NCBI RefSeq assembly: GCF_000739695.1
Contig: NZ_BBIO01000016.1
Coordinates: 27,473 to 91,472, forward strand
From: Tepidicaulis marinus
GTDB lineage: Bacteria > Pseudomonadota > Alphaproteobacteria > Parvibaculales > Parvibaculaceae
Direction: 5' to 3'
DNA length: 64,000 bases
The position numbers were made by a program, and so were the translations under genes. Shown piece by piece: positions 45,172 through 53,440 of the stretch. Position 1 is the first letter of the stretch. Every line of letters begins with the position of its first letter. Below the pieces are notes generated by a model. It did no database searches. It saw only the letters and a program-made list of their open reading frames with translations, and was not told the DNA's origin.

Positions 45172-45462
45172 TCAGGGCTTGCGGGAAGAAGGCGCGTCCT
45201 GCGTGCTCTCCTCCGCCGCGCCGTGCGCATGGGAAGAAGCAGGGGCGGGCGCGCCGGGTTTTTTACGCAAAAGCCTTTTGAGCGGGTACCAGACAAAGCC
45301 GACAAGCGCGAGGCCCACCGCCGCAACAAGCGCCAGAATTGTCCCGATGGCCGACAGGCCCGTCCCCGGCCCCACATAGGCGAAGCTCGTGGCCGGCACG
45401 ATGAAAAATGCCGAACTGGCTGCCGCCAGGACAAAAAAATCTCTACGCCGCATGGCCTTCAT
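45172..45462 (-). CDS. Small exported membrane protein with YVGPGTGLSAIG motif
   Basis: The 96-residue protein has a signal peptide (MRRRDFFVLAAASSAFFIVP, ending near SFA) directly followed by YVGPGTGLSAIGTILALVAA, a second hydrophobic stretch to residue 60 (LVGFVWYPLKRLLRKK), and a hydrophilic His/Ser/Pro tail. Short proteins with this 'Y-x-GPG-x-GLSAIG' start occur next to sulfotransferase and polysaccharide genes in many proteobacteria; their function is unknown. It is the first gene of the four-gene operon. Confidence 0.78.
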   Translation of the reverse strand: MKAMRRRDFFVLAAASSAFFIVPATSFAYVGPGTGLSAIGTILALVAAVGLALVGFVWYPLKRLLRKKPGAPAPASSHAHGAAEESTQDAPSSRKP

Positions 45463-45608
45463 TCGCTCCTGAAAGAATTGGCACGTCTCACGACTATGTA
45501 AACGGCAATATACGCAGAAAGTGCCCTAAAAGTGGCGCGAAAAAGGAAGCGGCAAGGCAGGCAAAAACGCCGCAGAGGCCGGGCAGCCAGCGGTCCATTC
45601 CTGCATGA

Positions 45609-45645
45609 CCCAGCACGGGGGCCCAGCACGGGGCCCAGCACGGGG
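45609..45645. repeat. 12-bp tandem repeat (3 copies)
   Basis: CCCAGCACGGGG occurs three times (45609-45620, 45622-45633, 45634-45645), with one extra G between the first and second. Each unit is itself a weak CCC/GGG inverted repeat. It lies in the 419-base region between the sulfotransferase operon and bufA1, in which no gene was found. Confidence 0.85.
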
Positions 45646-45711
45646 ACCCCGGCAGCGGCACGCGAAAGTTGCAACATGCAGCTTCACAGGGTCTCACACG
45701 AGCTTGATGGA

Positions 45712-45735
45712 ATTGGAAGCAACGTGATTTCCAAT
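45712..45735. promoter_or_regulatory. Inverted repeat upstream of the bufferin operon
   Basis: ATTGGAA, ten bases, TTCCAAT: perfect 7-bp arms whose centres are 17 bases apart, a spacing suited to a dimeric regulator. It lies about 150 bases before bufA1. Confidence 0.45.
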
Positions 45736-45810
45736 CGCCAGTCCCCCTCCCCATTATTTAGGAGTGGGCCGCACGGTTCCCCTTTGCCCCGCCTAAGTGA
45801 GTTGAGCGAG

Positions 45811-45824
45811 TACCCCCCTTGGGG
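45811..45824. promoter_or_regulatory. TACCCCCC-TT-GGGG element before bufA1
   Basis: A C-run followed by a G-run, 58-71 bases before bufA1. A close relative (TACCCCC-TT-GGG) is at 62610-62621 before the Cys-rich metal gene. C-run/G-run dyads are the form of operators bound by CsoR/RcnR-type metal repressors, so a shared metal regulator is possible. Confidence 0.4.
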
Positions 45825-45881
45825 CGTTTCCTCGGGACACTTCCCCGGGACGTTACAAAGACCACTGGATAGGAGAAATCC

Positions 45882-46169
45882 ATGAACTCGAAGACCTCTG
45901 CCCTGGCGCTTGCTGGCGCTGTCGCCGCCGCCTTGACGCTGTCGGCGCACACCTCCTTCGCCGCCGACGCCGCCGGCATGGAAAAATGCTACGGCGTTTC
46001 CCTCGCCGGTAAGAACGACTGCGCCGCCGGCCCCGGCACGAGCTGCGCCGGCACCTCGAAAGTCGATTACCAGGGCGATGCTTGGAAACTGGTTCCGGCC
46101 GGCACCTGCACCGACATCGAAACCCCGTTCGGGCCGGGCAGCCTCGAGCCTGTCGACCGCCCGGCTTGA
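45882..46169 (+). CDS. bufA1: Bufferin precursor BufA1 (DUF2282)
   Basis: The 95-residue protein has a signal peptide ([20 protein letters not shown], cleaved near SFA at 27) and the DUF2282 core [44 protein letters not shown], with four Cys at 36, 47, 55 and 76. Bufferins are ribosomally made peptides whose core Cys residues are changed to thiooxazole by the adjoining MNIO enzyme and then bind copper in the periplasm. GGAG lies before the ATG. The gene starts a four-gene operon (bufA1, bufB, bufC, doxX). Confidence 0.93.
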   Translation: MNSKTSALALAGAVAAALTLSAHTSFAADAAGMEKCYGVSLAGKNDCAAGPGTSCAGTSKVDYQGDAWKLVPAGTCTDIETPFGPGSLEPVDRPA

Positions 46170-46199
46170 TTGACGCCCGGACGCCGGAGCCTGTTGCCC

Positions 46200-47174
46200 A
46201 TGTCTTATCCCCCACAGACATCCCCCCCAGCGGCAACCGTGCCGGACATCTTGATCGGCGCTAAAAAGGCTCCGGCGTCCACCCCCGCTCCCGCCAAAAT
46301 CCCCTCCGTCACCGGCGTGGGCCTGAAATCCGATCATTACCGCGACATTCTGGATGCCAGCCCAGGTGAGAATACCGAAGCCGGCTGGTTCGAAATTCAC
46401 GCGGAAAACTACATGGGCGAGGGCGGCGCCCCCCATGCCTATCTCAGCGCCATCCGCGAACGCTTTCCTCTGTCCATTCACGGCGTGGGCCTTTCGCTCG
46501 GCAGCAACGGCCCGCTCGATGACGCGCATCTGAAGCGGCTCAAGGGATTGGTGGAGCGCTACCGGCCCGGCCTGATCTCCGAACATCTTGCCTGGTGCAG
46601 CGCCGGGGGGACGTTTTTCAACGATCTCTTTCCCGTGCCGCTGACCCATGAAACGCTGAGAAAAGTCGGCGATCACATCAACCAGACCCAGGATTACCTG
46701 TCCCGCCGTATCCTGATCGAAAACCCCTCGACCTATCTCAAGACCGTCGATGACGAGATGAGCGAGCCGGAATTTCTGGAGCTTTTATGCGAGCGCACCG
46801 GCTGCGGCATTTTGCTCGATCTGAACAACGTCGCCGTCTCCTGCGCCAATAAAGCGGAAAATACGGCAGATTATCTTGCGCATTTCCCGGGTGCGGATGT
46901 CGGCGAAATCCACCTTGCCGGCCACAGCATAGACAAGGGGCACGATTGGGAATTGCGCATCGACGATCACGGCAGCCGCGTCAGCCAGGAGGTTTGGGCG
47001 CTCTTCGGGACCTTCTGCGAGCGCTGGGGGCCGCGGCCCACCCTGATCGAGTGGGATACGGATGTACCCGCCTTCCCCGTCCTTCTGGAAGAAGCCGGCA
47101 AAGCACGGGACATTATGCAGAACGCGGCAGCTTTCGGCCCGCTTATGGGAAACGCCCATGCCGTCACTCGCTGA
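46200..47174 (+). CDS. bufB: MNIO-family (DUF692) bufferin-modifying enzyme BufB
   Basis: From ATG 46200 the protein has 324 residues; the first 35 are Pro-rich and variable. The DUF692 barrel then shows GVGLKSDHYRDIL, GWFEIHAENYMG, SIHGVGLSLGS, LISEHLAW, LIENPSTYL, LLDLNNVAVSC, EIHLAGHSIDKG and LIEWDTDVP, whose His, Glu, Asp and Asn residues bind two or three irons in this family. The enzyme oxidises Cys residues of the bufferin precursor to 5-thiooxazole. It works with BufC, which it overlaps by 17 bases. An in-frame TTG at 46170 directly after the bufA1 stop is a less likely start. Confidence 0.93.
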   Translation: MSYPPQTSPPAATVPDILIGAKKAPASTPAPAKIPSVTGVGLKSDHYRDILDASPGENTEAGWFEIHAENYMGEGGAPHAYLSAIRERFPLSIHGVGLSLGSNGPLDDAHLKRLKGLVERYRPGLISEHLAWCSAGGTFFNDLFPVPLTHETLRKVGDHINQTQDYLSRRILIENPSTYLKTVDDEMSEPEFLELLCERTGCGILLDLNNVAVSCANKAENTADYLAHFPGADVGEIHLAGHSIDKGHDWELRIDDHGSRVSQEVWALFGTFCERWGPRPTLIEWDTDVPAFPVLLEEAGKARDIMQNAAAFGPLMGNAHAVTR

Positions 47175-48018
47175 TTTTCAGCGCAATTTCGTGCGTGCCC
47201 TCCAGTCCAGTCCCAATCATTCTCTGCGCCGGCGCATGAGCGCGCCCGGCGGCGCACCGCTCGAACAGCGCTTTGCCGTTTACCGCAACAATGTCTATCA
47301 CTCCCTGACCGAAGCCTTGAGCGCCGCCTTTCCCATCATCCGCCGCCTGGTGGGGGACGAGTTTTTCAAGATCACGGCGCGCACCTTTCTCGACCGCCAA
47401 CTGCCCGGACGGGCAACCCTGATCGGCTATGGGGAGGGTTTTCCCGAATTTCTGGAGAGTTTTCCACCGGCGCAGAACCTCGCCTATCTGGGTGATGTGG
47501 CACGGCTGGAACTGGCTTATCTCAGCGCCTATCACGCCGCCGATGCGCAGGCGCTAAACGGCGAAGTCTTCGCGCAAATACCGCCCGAGGCTTTAGAGAC
47601 GGCGCGGATCACCCTTCATCCGGCGCTGCGGCTTTTAACCTCGCCCTATCCGGTTTTCGATATCTGGCAGACCAATCAGGATGGGCAGGAAGGGGCGGCC
47701 GCGGACAAGCCCATCAAGCTGCCCCATGCCGGCCAATGCGGTCTTTGCGCCCGCCCCCGCCTTGCCGTCATCCAAACCGCTCTACCGGAAGGCGACTATG
47801 CCTTTCTGTGCGCCTTGAAAGACGGCGGCACGCTTGGCGAAGCGGCCGAGAGCGGCGGGCAGACCCAAGAAGATTTCGATCTGACGGGCGCGCTCGCACG
47901 CGCTTTCCAGCTCGGTCTTTTCACCGCAATCGAAGGGCCTGGCATTGAAAGGCCTGACGTTGCAGGGCCCGGCATTAAAGGGCCGGGCACCGCCCCCTCT
48001 TCCTCAGCCAAGGACTAA
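47158..48018 (+). CDS. bufC: DUF2063 partner protein BufC
   Basis: From ATG 47158 the protein has 286 residues. The N-terminal DUF2063 domain has [45 protein letters not shown] in parts, and [18 protein letters not shown]. This domain binds the precursor peptide and presents it to BufB. A winged second domain follows, with a CGLCARPRL segment lying about residue 200. The last 27 residues are made of five-residue repeats of the type GPGI(E/K), from a 15-bp DNA repeat. The ATG is inside bufB, so translation is coupled. Confidence 0.92.
   Translation: MPSLADFQRNFVRALQSSPNHSLRRRMSAPGGAPLEQRFAVYRNNVYHSLTEALSAAFPIIRRLVGDEFFKITARTFLDRQLPGRATLIGYGEGFPEFLESFPPAQNLAYLGDVARLELAYLSAYHAADAQALNGEVFAQIPPEALETARITLHPALRLLTSPYPVFDIWQTNQDGQEGAAADKPIKLPHAGQCGLCARPRLAVIQTALPEGDYAFLCALKDGGTLGEAAESGGQTQEDFDLTGALARAFQLGLFTAIEGPGIERPDVAGPGIKGPGTAPSSSAKD
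47935..47994 (+). repeat. 15-bp tandem repeat coding the BufC tail
   Basis: Four in-frame 15-bp units of the form GGGCC(T/C/G)GGCATT(G/A)AA code [15 protein letters not shown] and GPGTA. The second unit is diverged. The repeat lengthens BufC beyond its winged domain with a flexible tail. Confidence 0.85.
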
Positions 48019-48023
48019 GACCC

Positions 48024-48491
48024 ATGACCGACACGCGTATCGATATGGCCGCTTCCGGACCTGCCGCTTTGGCCGCCAAGCTCATCGCCCTTGCCGAGCG
48101 CATTCCCGCCTCGGTTTACGCGCTTGCCATGCGCTTTGCCATCGCCTCCGTTTTCTTTCTATCCGGCCGCACGAAAGTGGAAGGGGTCCTCACGCTGAAA
48201 TCCAGCACCTTTTATCTCTTCGAACATGAATACGCGCTGCCGGTAATCTCCTCATCGCTCGCCGCGCATCTGGCGACTTATGCCGAGCATCTCTTCCCGC
48301 TCTTGCTGGTGATCGGCCTTGCCAGCCGCTTTTCCGCCGCCGCGCTCCTCACCATGACGCTGGTCATTCAGATTTTCGTTTATCCGGGCGCCTGGTCCAC
48401 GCATCTCCTCTGGGCCTCGATCCTGCTTTACCTCATCGCCCGCGGTCCCGGCGCGCTCTCGCTCGACCACGTCATTGCCCGGCGCCAGTGA
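48024..48491 (+). CDS. DoxX-family membrane protein of the bufferin operon
   Basis: The 155-residue protein has four membrane helices and the DoxX features [21 protein letters not shown] and [30 protein letters not shown]. DoxX proteins often close bufferin operons and are thought to help in membrane redox or metal handling; the exact role is unknown. It starts five bases after the bufC stop. A long hairpin 60 bases downstream probably ends the operon. Confidence 0.9.
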   Translation: MTDTRIDMAASGPAALAAKLIALAERIPASVYALAMRFAIASVFFLSGRTKVEGVLTLKSSTFYLFEHEYALPVISSSLAAHLATYAEHLFPLLLVIGLASRFSAAALLTMTLVIQIFVYPGAWSTHLLWASILLYLIARGPGALSLDHVIARRQ

Positions 48492-48553
48492 TTGCCAGGC
48501 ACCTGTGATCGCCCAGCGTTCGGACGGCGCTTGAGACTCCCGCAAGCGCCGCA

Positions 48554-48596
48554 GCGCCTCTTCCTGCCAGTTTTAGCCCCAGGCCGGAAGAGGCGC
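48554..48596 (+). terminator. Long hairpin after the bufferin operon
   Basis: GCGCCTCTTCC and GGAAGAGGCGC form a perfect 11-bp stem (48554-48564 with 48586-48596), continued by GCC/GGC inside. No T-run follows, so it may protect the message end or work with Rho. The rest of the 354-base gap to 48845 holds no gene; its T-rich middle (48660-48710) probably contains the promoter of the next gene. Confidence 0.5.
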
Positions 48597-48845
48597 GCCC
48601 TTGCGAGGGTAGGAAGAACCGGCCCCCGCAGACCTTCAAACGGCTTGTCACAGAGAATAAAAACCCTACTTTTTCGCGGTTTTTTGCAGATCCTCCTTAT
48701 TCATTTGCAGATGATCCAAGAGCGCGCCAGCTCAATTGATTCATCTTCCCGCCGCCCCCACTCTCCATCCCGTCGACGGATGCAGCAATCCCTTCAGGTC
48801 CTGCCGATCCGACAGACATGAAACGAACCGGGAAAGGAACTCTCC

Positions 48846-49373
48846 GTGATCAACAAGAAAACCTGTGCGGCCGCCCTCGTGGCCTTCGCCTTCTCCATGC
48901 CGGCTGTTGCCGAAGAGCCGATGAACGATCTGGAAATTGCGCACACCGCCTATACGGCCGGCCAGATCGACATTCGCTATGCGCATCTGGCGCTGGCCCT
49001 GTCGCAGAACGAAGACGTGCGCGCCTTCGCTGCGACGATGGTCCGCGACCACACGGCCGTGAACGATGCTGCCGGCGCGCTCATCACCGAGCTGAACGTG
49101 ACGCCGCAGGACAACGGCCTCAGCCAGGCGCTTGTGAAAGGCGCTGGCGAAAAGGTCGAAGAGCTGACCGGCCTGCGCGGCAAAGCCTTCGATTGCGCCT
49201 ATGCAACGAACGAGCTTGGCTACCACCAGGTCGTCAACCAGACCGTGGAAGGCAAGTTCATTCCGAACACGACCGTCGAGCCGCTCAAAGAGCTGCTGAC
49301 GGACGCGCTTGCCACGTTCAAGCAGCATGAAAAGCATGCTGAAAACATGGTCAGCAGCCTCAAGTGCTCGTAA
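48846..49373 (+). CDS. DUF4142 exported helical protein
   Basis: The 175-residue protein has a signal peptide (TCAAALVAFAFSMPAVAEE, cleaved near residue 22) and a ferritin-like helical DUF4142 domain: NDLEIAHTAYTAGQIDIRYA, LALSQNEDVRAFAATMVRDHTAVND and ATNELGYHQVVN. DUF4142 proteins are periplasmic and recur near copper and oxidative-stress genes. It overlaps the cupredoxin gene by ten bases, so the two are coupled. Two Cys residues (about 120 and 174) could form a disulfide. Confidence 0.9.
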   Translation: MINKKTCAAALVAFAFSMPAVAEEPMNDLEIAHTAYTAGQIDIRYAHLALALSQNEDVRAFAATMVRDHTAVNDAAGALITELNVTPQDNGLSQALVKGAGEKVEELTGLRGKAFDCAYATNELGYHQVVNQTVEGKFIPNTTVEPLKELLTDALATFKQHEKHAENMVSSLKCS

Positions 49374-49720
49374 AGCGCACATATACCCGCAGGCGGGCCG
49401 GCGCCCTTTTGGGCGCCGGCCTCGCCGCGCTTTTCCTCTCCGGCGCCCCGCGCGCCGGCGACGCGCCGCGCACCCATAAGATCGATATCCAGAAATTTAA
49501 ATTCGCGCCTGCCGCGCTGACCATCAAAGCCGGCGACAGCGTGGAATGGACCAATCACGACATCGCCCCCCATACCGCCACCCATGAAGAAGGCAGCTGG
49601 GACACGGGCACGCTCTCCCGCGGTGAAAGCGCCGCCCTCACCTTCGAGACGCCCGGAACCTACAGCTATTTCTGCGCCTTCCACCCGCAAATGACCGGGA
49701 CGCTGACCGTCGAAGCATAA
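49364..49720 (+). CDS. Amicyanin/plastocyanin-like cupredoxin
   Basis: The 118-residue protein starts at a GTG inside the DUF4142 gene. A twin-arginine-like or Sec signal (TRRRAGALLGAGLAALFLSG) ends near residue 32. The cupredoxin domain has the type 1 copper ligands H70 (IAPHTAT), C104, H107 and M110 (YFCAFHPQM). Such proteins carry electrons or copper in the periplasm. Coupling to DUF4142 and closeness to the bufferin operon place it in copper homeostasis. Confidence 0.9.
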   Translation: MLVKRTYTRRRAGALLGAGLAALFLSGAPRAGDAPRTHKIDIQKFKFAPAALTIKAGDSVEWTNHDIAPHTATHEEGSWDTGTLSRGESAALTFETPGTYSYFCAFHPQMTGTLTVEA

Positions 49721-49733
49721 GCGGACTAACACT

Positions 49734-50184
49734 TCACTCCCCCTCAAGACGCGGGGAATAGATCATGAAAACAATGTCCTCTTTCATGAAAAGCGCCATG
49801 ATGAGGCTCGATATGCCCCAGGCAAGCAGCATGCTGACAAGCGTGTGTGAAAAGTAGTGCTGGCCGCGCGCCATCTGAAAGCCCCCCATGAGCCAGCCCA
49901 TGGCAATCCCCGGCAGCCAATAAAAAACGGCGGGCAAGGCGTCTTGCGCAAAGATAAAGGATGAGGAGCGAGGCCGAGACGGCAAGCAGAATTTTCGGCA
50001 GCTTGTAAAGCGCCCAGAACAAGAGCCCGCGCTCGTCGGGCTGGATGAGCCATCCTCCCGCCATCCGGTCGAAGAAAAAGGTCTGTAGCCATCTGTCGAC
50101 GAACTGCAGCTCAGGCAGCATAAGAACGAGCGCAATGAGTGCCAGACAAACGGCACTTTCCAGAAAGAGCCGGTTCTTCTGCAT
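49734..50184 (-). pseudogene. Broken PAP2-family phosphatase
   Basis: The N-terminal part (MQKNRLFLESAVCLALIALV through LYLCARRLARR, from 50184) and the C-terminal part (VFYWLPGIAMGWLMGGFQMA, then ARGQHYFSHTLVSM) of a PAP2 phosphatase are in different frames. The central segment that carries the KxxxxxxRP-type and PSGH-type catalytic motifs is missing; only the last motif region with HYFSH remains. Intact relatives are about 230 residues long, so a deletion of roughly 70-80 codons plus a frameshift has occurred. The gene overlaps the stop of eptA and ends a long operon. Intact relatives encoded beside EptA act on lipid A or its donor lipids. Confidence 0.82.
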
Positions 50185-50186
50185 GT

Positions 50187-51956
50187 TCAAGCCCCGTGAC
50201 CGCCGGGTTGGGGCGCGGATTTTTCTTCCGCCGCGCCCGCCGCAAAAAGATCGAGCGCGGGATCGTAAAGCTCGGTCTCCACGTTAAGGGCGCCCAATAT
50301 CGTATGGAAGATCGCGTCATGGGTTGCAGGCAGGCGGGCCCGGCGGGAAAGCGCTTCACTGTCGATTTTGAATCGCCCCGCATAGCCTTTCGACACCCAA
50401 AGCAGGAAGGGGATATGCCGCTGCACGTCGGGGGAAAACGCATATGGCAGGCCGTGCAAGTAAAGTCCCATCTCACCAAGCGATTCGCCATGATCGGAGG
50501 CATAGAGAAGGGCAGTATCGGCATCGGCCCGGTGCGTCTCAAGCACGCCGATCATACCGGCCAGAACGTGATCGGTATAACGGATGGAATTGTCATAAGT
50601 ATTGCGAATCTCGTCCGACGAGCAGGACTGCAAATTCACCGTGCCGCAGACCGGCGCAAAAATTCTAAAGCCGGCGGGATAGCGCTTGTAATAGGCCGGC
50701 CCGTGCGAGCCCATTTGATGCAGCACAATGACCGTATCCCGCCGCAACATGCGCACGCGCCGCTCCAGCGCCTTCACCAGCACTTCATCCGGGCAGCCGG
50801 CCTGCGTGCAGATGCCAGGATAGGTTTTTGTGTCCAGCTGCTCCGTCTCGATGCGTGCGCAGACGCCTTTGCAGCCGGAATTGTTCTCCACCCACAGGAC
50901 ATCGACATCCGCGCGCTTGAGAATGTCGAGCACGTTTTCCGAGCCCATGGCGGCAGCCCTGTCATAAGTCTCCCGCCCGGCGGCGGAAAACATGCAAGGC
51001 AGGGATTCGGCTGTCGAGGTGCCGCATGAATAAGCGTTCCTGAAACTGACAACGCCGAGCGCCGCCAGCTCAGGGTTCGTTTCGCGCTCATAGCCGTTGA
51101 GGGAAAAATCGGCGGCCCGCGCCGTCTCTCCCACCACCACGACAAAAAGAAGCGGCTTGCCGTTTTCGCCGGCCCCGCTCCCCCGGCGCACCGTCTTTGC
51201 CAGACGGCGTATCTCACCGCTGCCCGCGCTGCCCCGCTCGCCTTCCGTGAAATATTTCGCCGAATAATAAATCGGTGAGGTCGGGTTGATCATATGCCGG
51301 AGATACCGGTTGTTCCGGATGAGCAAAGCATAATCCTGAAAGAAAAACGCGCCGCTAAAACCGATAAGGACAAGACAGGTAACGAGGCTGCCTGCGCGCA
51401 GGAAAAGCTCGCGCCGCCATCCCGGCCAGCGCAGCGGCACCCGGAAAATCAGTGCAGCCGGAAGCACCCCCAATAACAGCATATGAAGAAGAAAGGGAAG
51501 CGAGAGAAGATCGCCCGCCTCGCCTCCATCGGTTTCAACGATATTGGCGATCATGGTCTGGTCGAACATCGCTCCGTAAGACGAGGTAAACCAGGACGTG
51601 GCGGCCGCCAGCAGAAAAAGCGCGGCAAAGACAGGCTTCATAATGCGCGGCAGAGCGGCGAGCTGCAGCAGAATGAAAAACAACGCGCCCAGAACAAAAC
51701 CGAGAGAGCCGAGGAAGGCATAGTCTTCCAGCGACCGCCCCGGCCAGACCTGCCAAACGGTCTGCCAGAGCCGAATATTGTAAAAGAGCAGCAGCGCGGC
51801 GCTTGCACCAAGCGCAAGAAGGAGCGGGTGAACCCCCCGCTCTTGTCCGCCTGTCCTCTCTTGCCAACGCCTGCGAAGGCGCGCACGGACCTTTCCCCAA
51901 TAGGCGCTTCGCAGCGCGTTCGATATGGTGGCTTTATCGGTCATGAGGCCTTGCAT
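50187..51956 (-). CDS. eptA: Phosphoethanolamine-lipid A transferase EptA
   Basis: The 589-residue protein has an N-terminal membrane domain of five helices (about 40-215) and a periplasmic alkaline-phosphatase-like domain. Catalytic features are VVVVGETARAADFSLNGYER (metal-binding Glu), SCGTSTAESLPCMFS (nucleophile Thr), HQMGSHGPAYYKRYP and LYASDHGESLGEMGLYLHG (metal-binding Asp-His). Several Cys pairs (SCG..PC, GCKGVC, CTQAGC) match the disulfides of the family. It moves phosphoethanolamine to lipid A and lowers binding of cationic peptides. An in-frame ATG at 51944 with AAGG upstream is an alternative start. Confidence 0.95.
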   Translation of the reverse strand: MQGLMTDKATISNALRSAYWGKVRARLRRRWQERTGGQERGVHPLLLALGASAALLLFYNIRLWQTVWQVWPGRSLEDYAFLGSLGFVLGALFFILLQLAALPRIMKPVFAALFLLAAATSWFTSSYGAMFDQTMIANIVETDGGEAGDLLSLPFLLHMLLLGVLPAALIFRVPLRWPGWRRELFLRAGSLVTCLVLIGFSGAFFFQDYALLIRNNRYLRHMINPTSPIYYSAKYFTEGERGSAGSGEIRRLAKTVRRGSGAGENGKPLLFVVVVGETARAADFSLNGYERETNPELAALGVVSFRNAYSCGTSTAESLPCMFSAAGRETYDRAAAMGSENVLDILKRADVDVLWVENNSGCKGVCARIETEQLDTKTYPGICTQAGCPDEVLVKALERRVRMLRRDTVIVLHQMGSHGPAYYKRYPAGFRIFAPVCGTVNLQSCSSDEIRNTYDNSIRYTDHVLAGMIGVLETHRADADTALLYASDHGESLGEMGLYLHGLPYAFSPDVQRHIPFLLWVSKGYAGRFKIDSEALSRRARLPATHDAIFHTILGALNVETELYDPALDLFAAGAAEEKSAPQPGGHGA

Positions 51957-51963
51957 AAAGGAA

Positions 51964-52650
51964 TTAAGAACGCCGTTTAAAACCGGTCAGCATGGCGCGC
52001 GGCAAATTTTCCTTATGCGCGATGCTGGAGGCGGCAACCCCTGCCAGATGGAGCAGCACGAGAGCGAGCGTCAGATTGGCGGCAAGCTCATGGATTTCTT
52101 CCAAAAACTCGGCACCTTCATGATCTTCATATTCATCATCGGCGCGGGCAGGTGCGATGAAGGCGATCTCCTGCATCTGGCCACCGGCAAAAAGCGGCGC
52201 AAGCGGCCCCTCGCCTTCTTCGGCTGCAAGCAATGCCATGCCGCTCAGGGCCGTCACAGCGAGCATGAAAAGAAGGGCGATCACCATTGCACCGCCCGCC
52301 GGGCTGTGCCCGAGATGCCGCGGCGCGCTGCCTGTCAAAAGGCCGCGCAAATAGCCCAGCACCGCGCGCGGCGGCGCAATGAAACTCGCAAACCGGGCGG
52401 GGGCCGGCCCGGCAAATCCCCAAAGAACCCGCAGCATGACATAAGCGCCGACCCCATACCCCGCCCAGCTATGCAGCCACAAAGGCTCGCCTTCGCTCAG
52501 ATAAGCCACGGCAAAGCAAAGCGCCAAAAACCAGTGCCCATAACGCACGAGCGGGTCCCAGACGCGGACCTGATCCTCATCTTTTGCGCTCATTCCCGAT
52601 CCCGCCTCAAACGGGCGCGGGCCGCTTCCTGTCTCTGATTTTACGGACAT
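51964..52650 (-). CDS. Cytochrome b561-type membrane protein
   Basis: The 228-residue protein has four membrane helices with heme-ligand candidates VRYGHWFLAL, WLHSWAGYG, and IHELAANLTLALVLLHLAGV. Before the last helix is an acidic loop (DDEYEDHEGAEFLEEIHE) typical of this b561 group, and the end reads HKENLPRAMLTGFKRR. It would pass electrons from quinol to periplasmic partners. It follows the outer-membrane barrel gene by one base and precedes eptA by seven bases, so it belongs to the long operon. Confidence 0.9.
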   Translation of the reverse strand: MSVKSETGSGPRPFEAGSGMSAKDEDQVRVWDPLVRYGHWFLALCFAVAYLSEGEPLWLHSWAGYGVGAYVMLRVLWGFAGPAPARFASFIAPPRAVLGYLRGLLTGSAPRHLGHSPAGGAMVIALLFMLAVTALSGMALLAAEEGEGPLAPLFAGGQMQEIAFIAPARADDEYEDHEGAEFLEEIHELAANLTLALVLLHLAGVAASSIAHKENLPRAMLTGFKRRS

Positions 52651-52651
52651 C

Positions 52652-53440
52652 TTAAAACTCCAGCTCGTATTCCAACATCCACTTGACGGTATCGTCCGCC
52701 GTTGCCCCGGTCAGACCGCGCAAATAGCCGATCTCGGCCTTGATCTCGCCGGGCACACCTTCAAGCTCGAAAGCGCCGCCCAGAACCGGCCCGGCCCGGT
52801 GTTCCTGATCCTTGCTGCTTTTGAAGTCATGCACCGGCCCCAGCGAGCCGAAGGCCTCAAGCCCGGCATAGAATTCATCGGAAAATTCGTAGTGAATGCC
52901 CGCGCCATATTCGACGCCGAGCCCGCTATCGCGCCCAGCGCCGATCTCCCGTTCGAAAAGCAGGTTTGCGCGGGTAACGGTATTGCCGATGCGCTTTTCG
53001 ATGAGCGGACCGAATTCAAATTTATCCGGCTGCCCGCTACCCCCTTTGAGATATTCGATCAGCAAACCGAAATCGACGAAATGCGAACCGTCACCAATGA
53101 TTTCCAGACGGTTCTCCCATTTCGTGGCGTCGAACCGGGTCTTGCCGGTGCCCGGATCGCGCACCCATTCCCCGCCGATCTCGGCAAACCAATAATCGGT
53201 CAGCCCGTAGCCGATGCTTGCCGAATAGAACTGCTCGTCATCGAGACTGCTTTTGCTGTCACTGGTTACAAAACCGCGTTGCTCGATCTCCAGCGCGCCT
53301 TCTTCAACGAGGGGTGAATAAAGCTTCGTGCCCGCCAAAGCCGGACAAGAAACACAGGCGCAAACCGCCGCAACCGTGGCCGCCAAAACCAATGCGCGGG
53401 ATCCCGCGATATCTTTCATCATTTGCCCCCGATTCTTCAC
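52652..53440 (-). CDS. Outer-membrane beta-barrel protein of unknown role
   Basis: The 262-residue protein has a signal peptide ending near CPALAG (about 37) and about 12-14 amphipathic strands (IEQRGFVTSD, QFYSASIGYGLTDYWFAEIG, VDFGLLIEYLKG), ending in TVKWMLEYELEF with the terminal Phe of outer-membrane barrels. No exact family was recognised. Its ATG overlaps the stop of the SDR gene (ATGA), and cytochrome b561 follows after one base. It could export or receive a product of the adjoining pathway. Confidence 0.8.
   Translation of the reverse strand: MKNRGQMMKDIAGSRALVLAATVAAVCACVSCPALAGTKLYSPLVEEGALEIEQRGFVTSDSKSSLDDEQFYSASIGYGLTDYWFAEIGGEWVRDPGTGKTRFDATKWENRLEIIGDGSHFVDFGLLIEYLKGGSGQPDKFEFGPLIEKRIGNTVTRANLLFEREIGAGRDSGLGVEYGAGIHYEFSDEFYAGLEAFGSLGPVHDFKSSKDQEHRAGPVLGGAFELEGVPGEIKAEIGYLRGLTGATADDTVKWMLEYELEF

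Noticed and set aside
48712..48739. TGATCC-N18-TTGA resembling a sigma-E promoter before DUF4142
   Set aside because: The -35 element matches, but the -10 position lacks the TAA/TAC core seen at 14187 and 14308.
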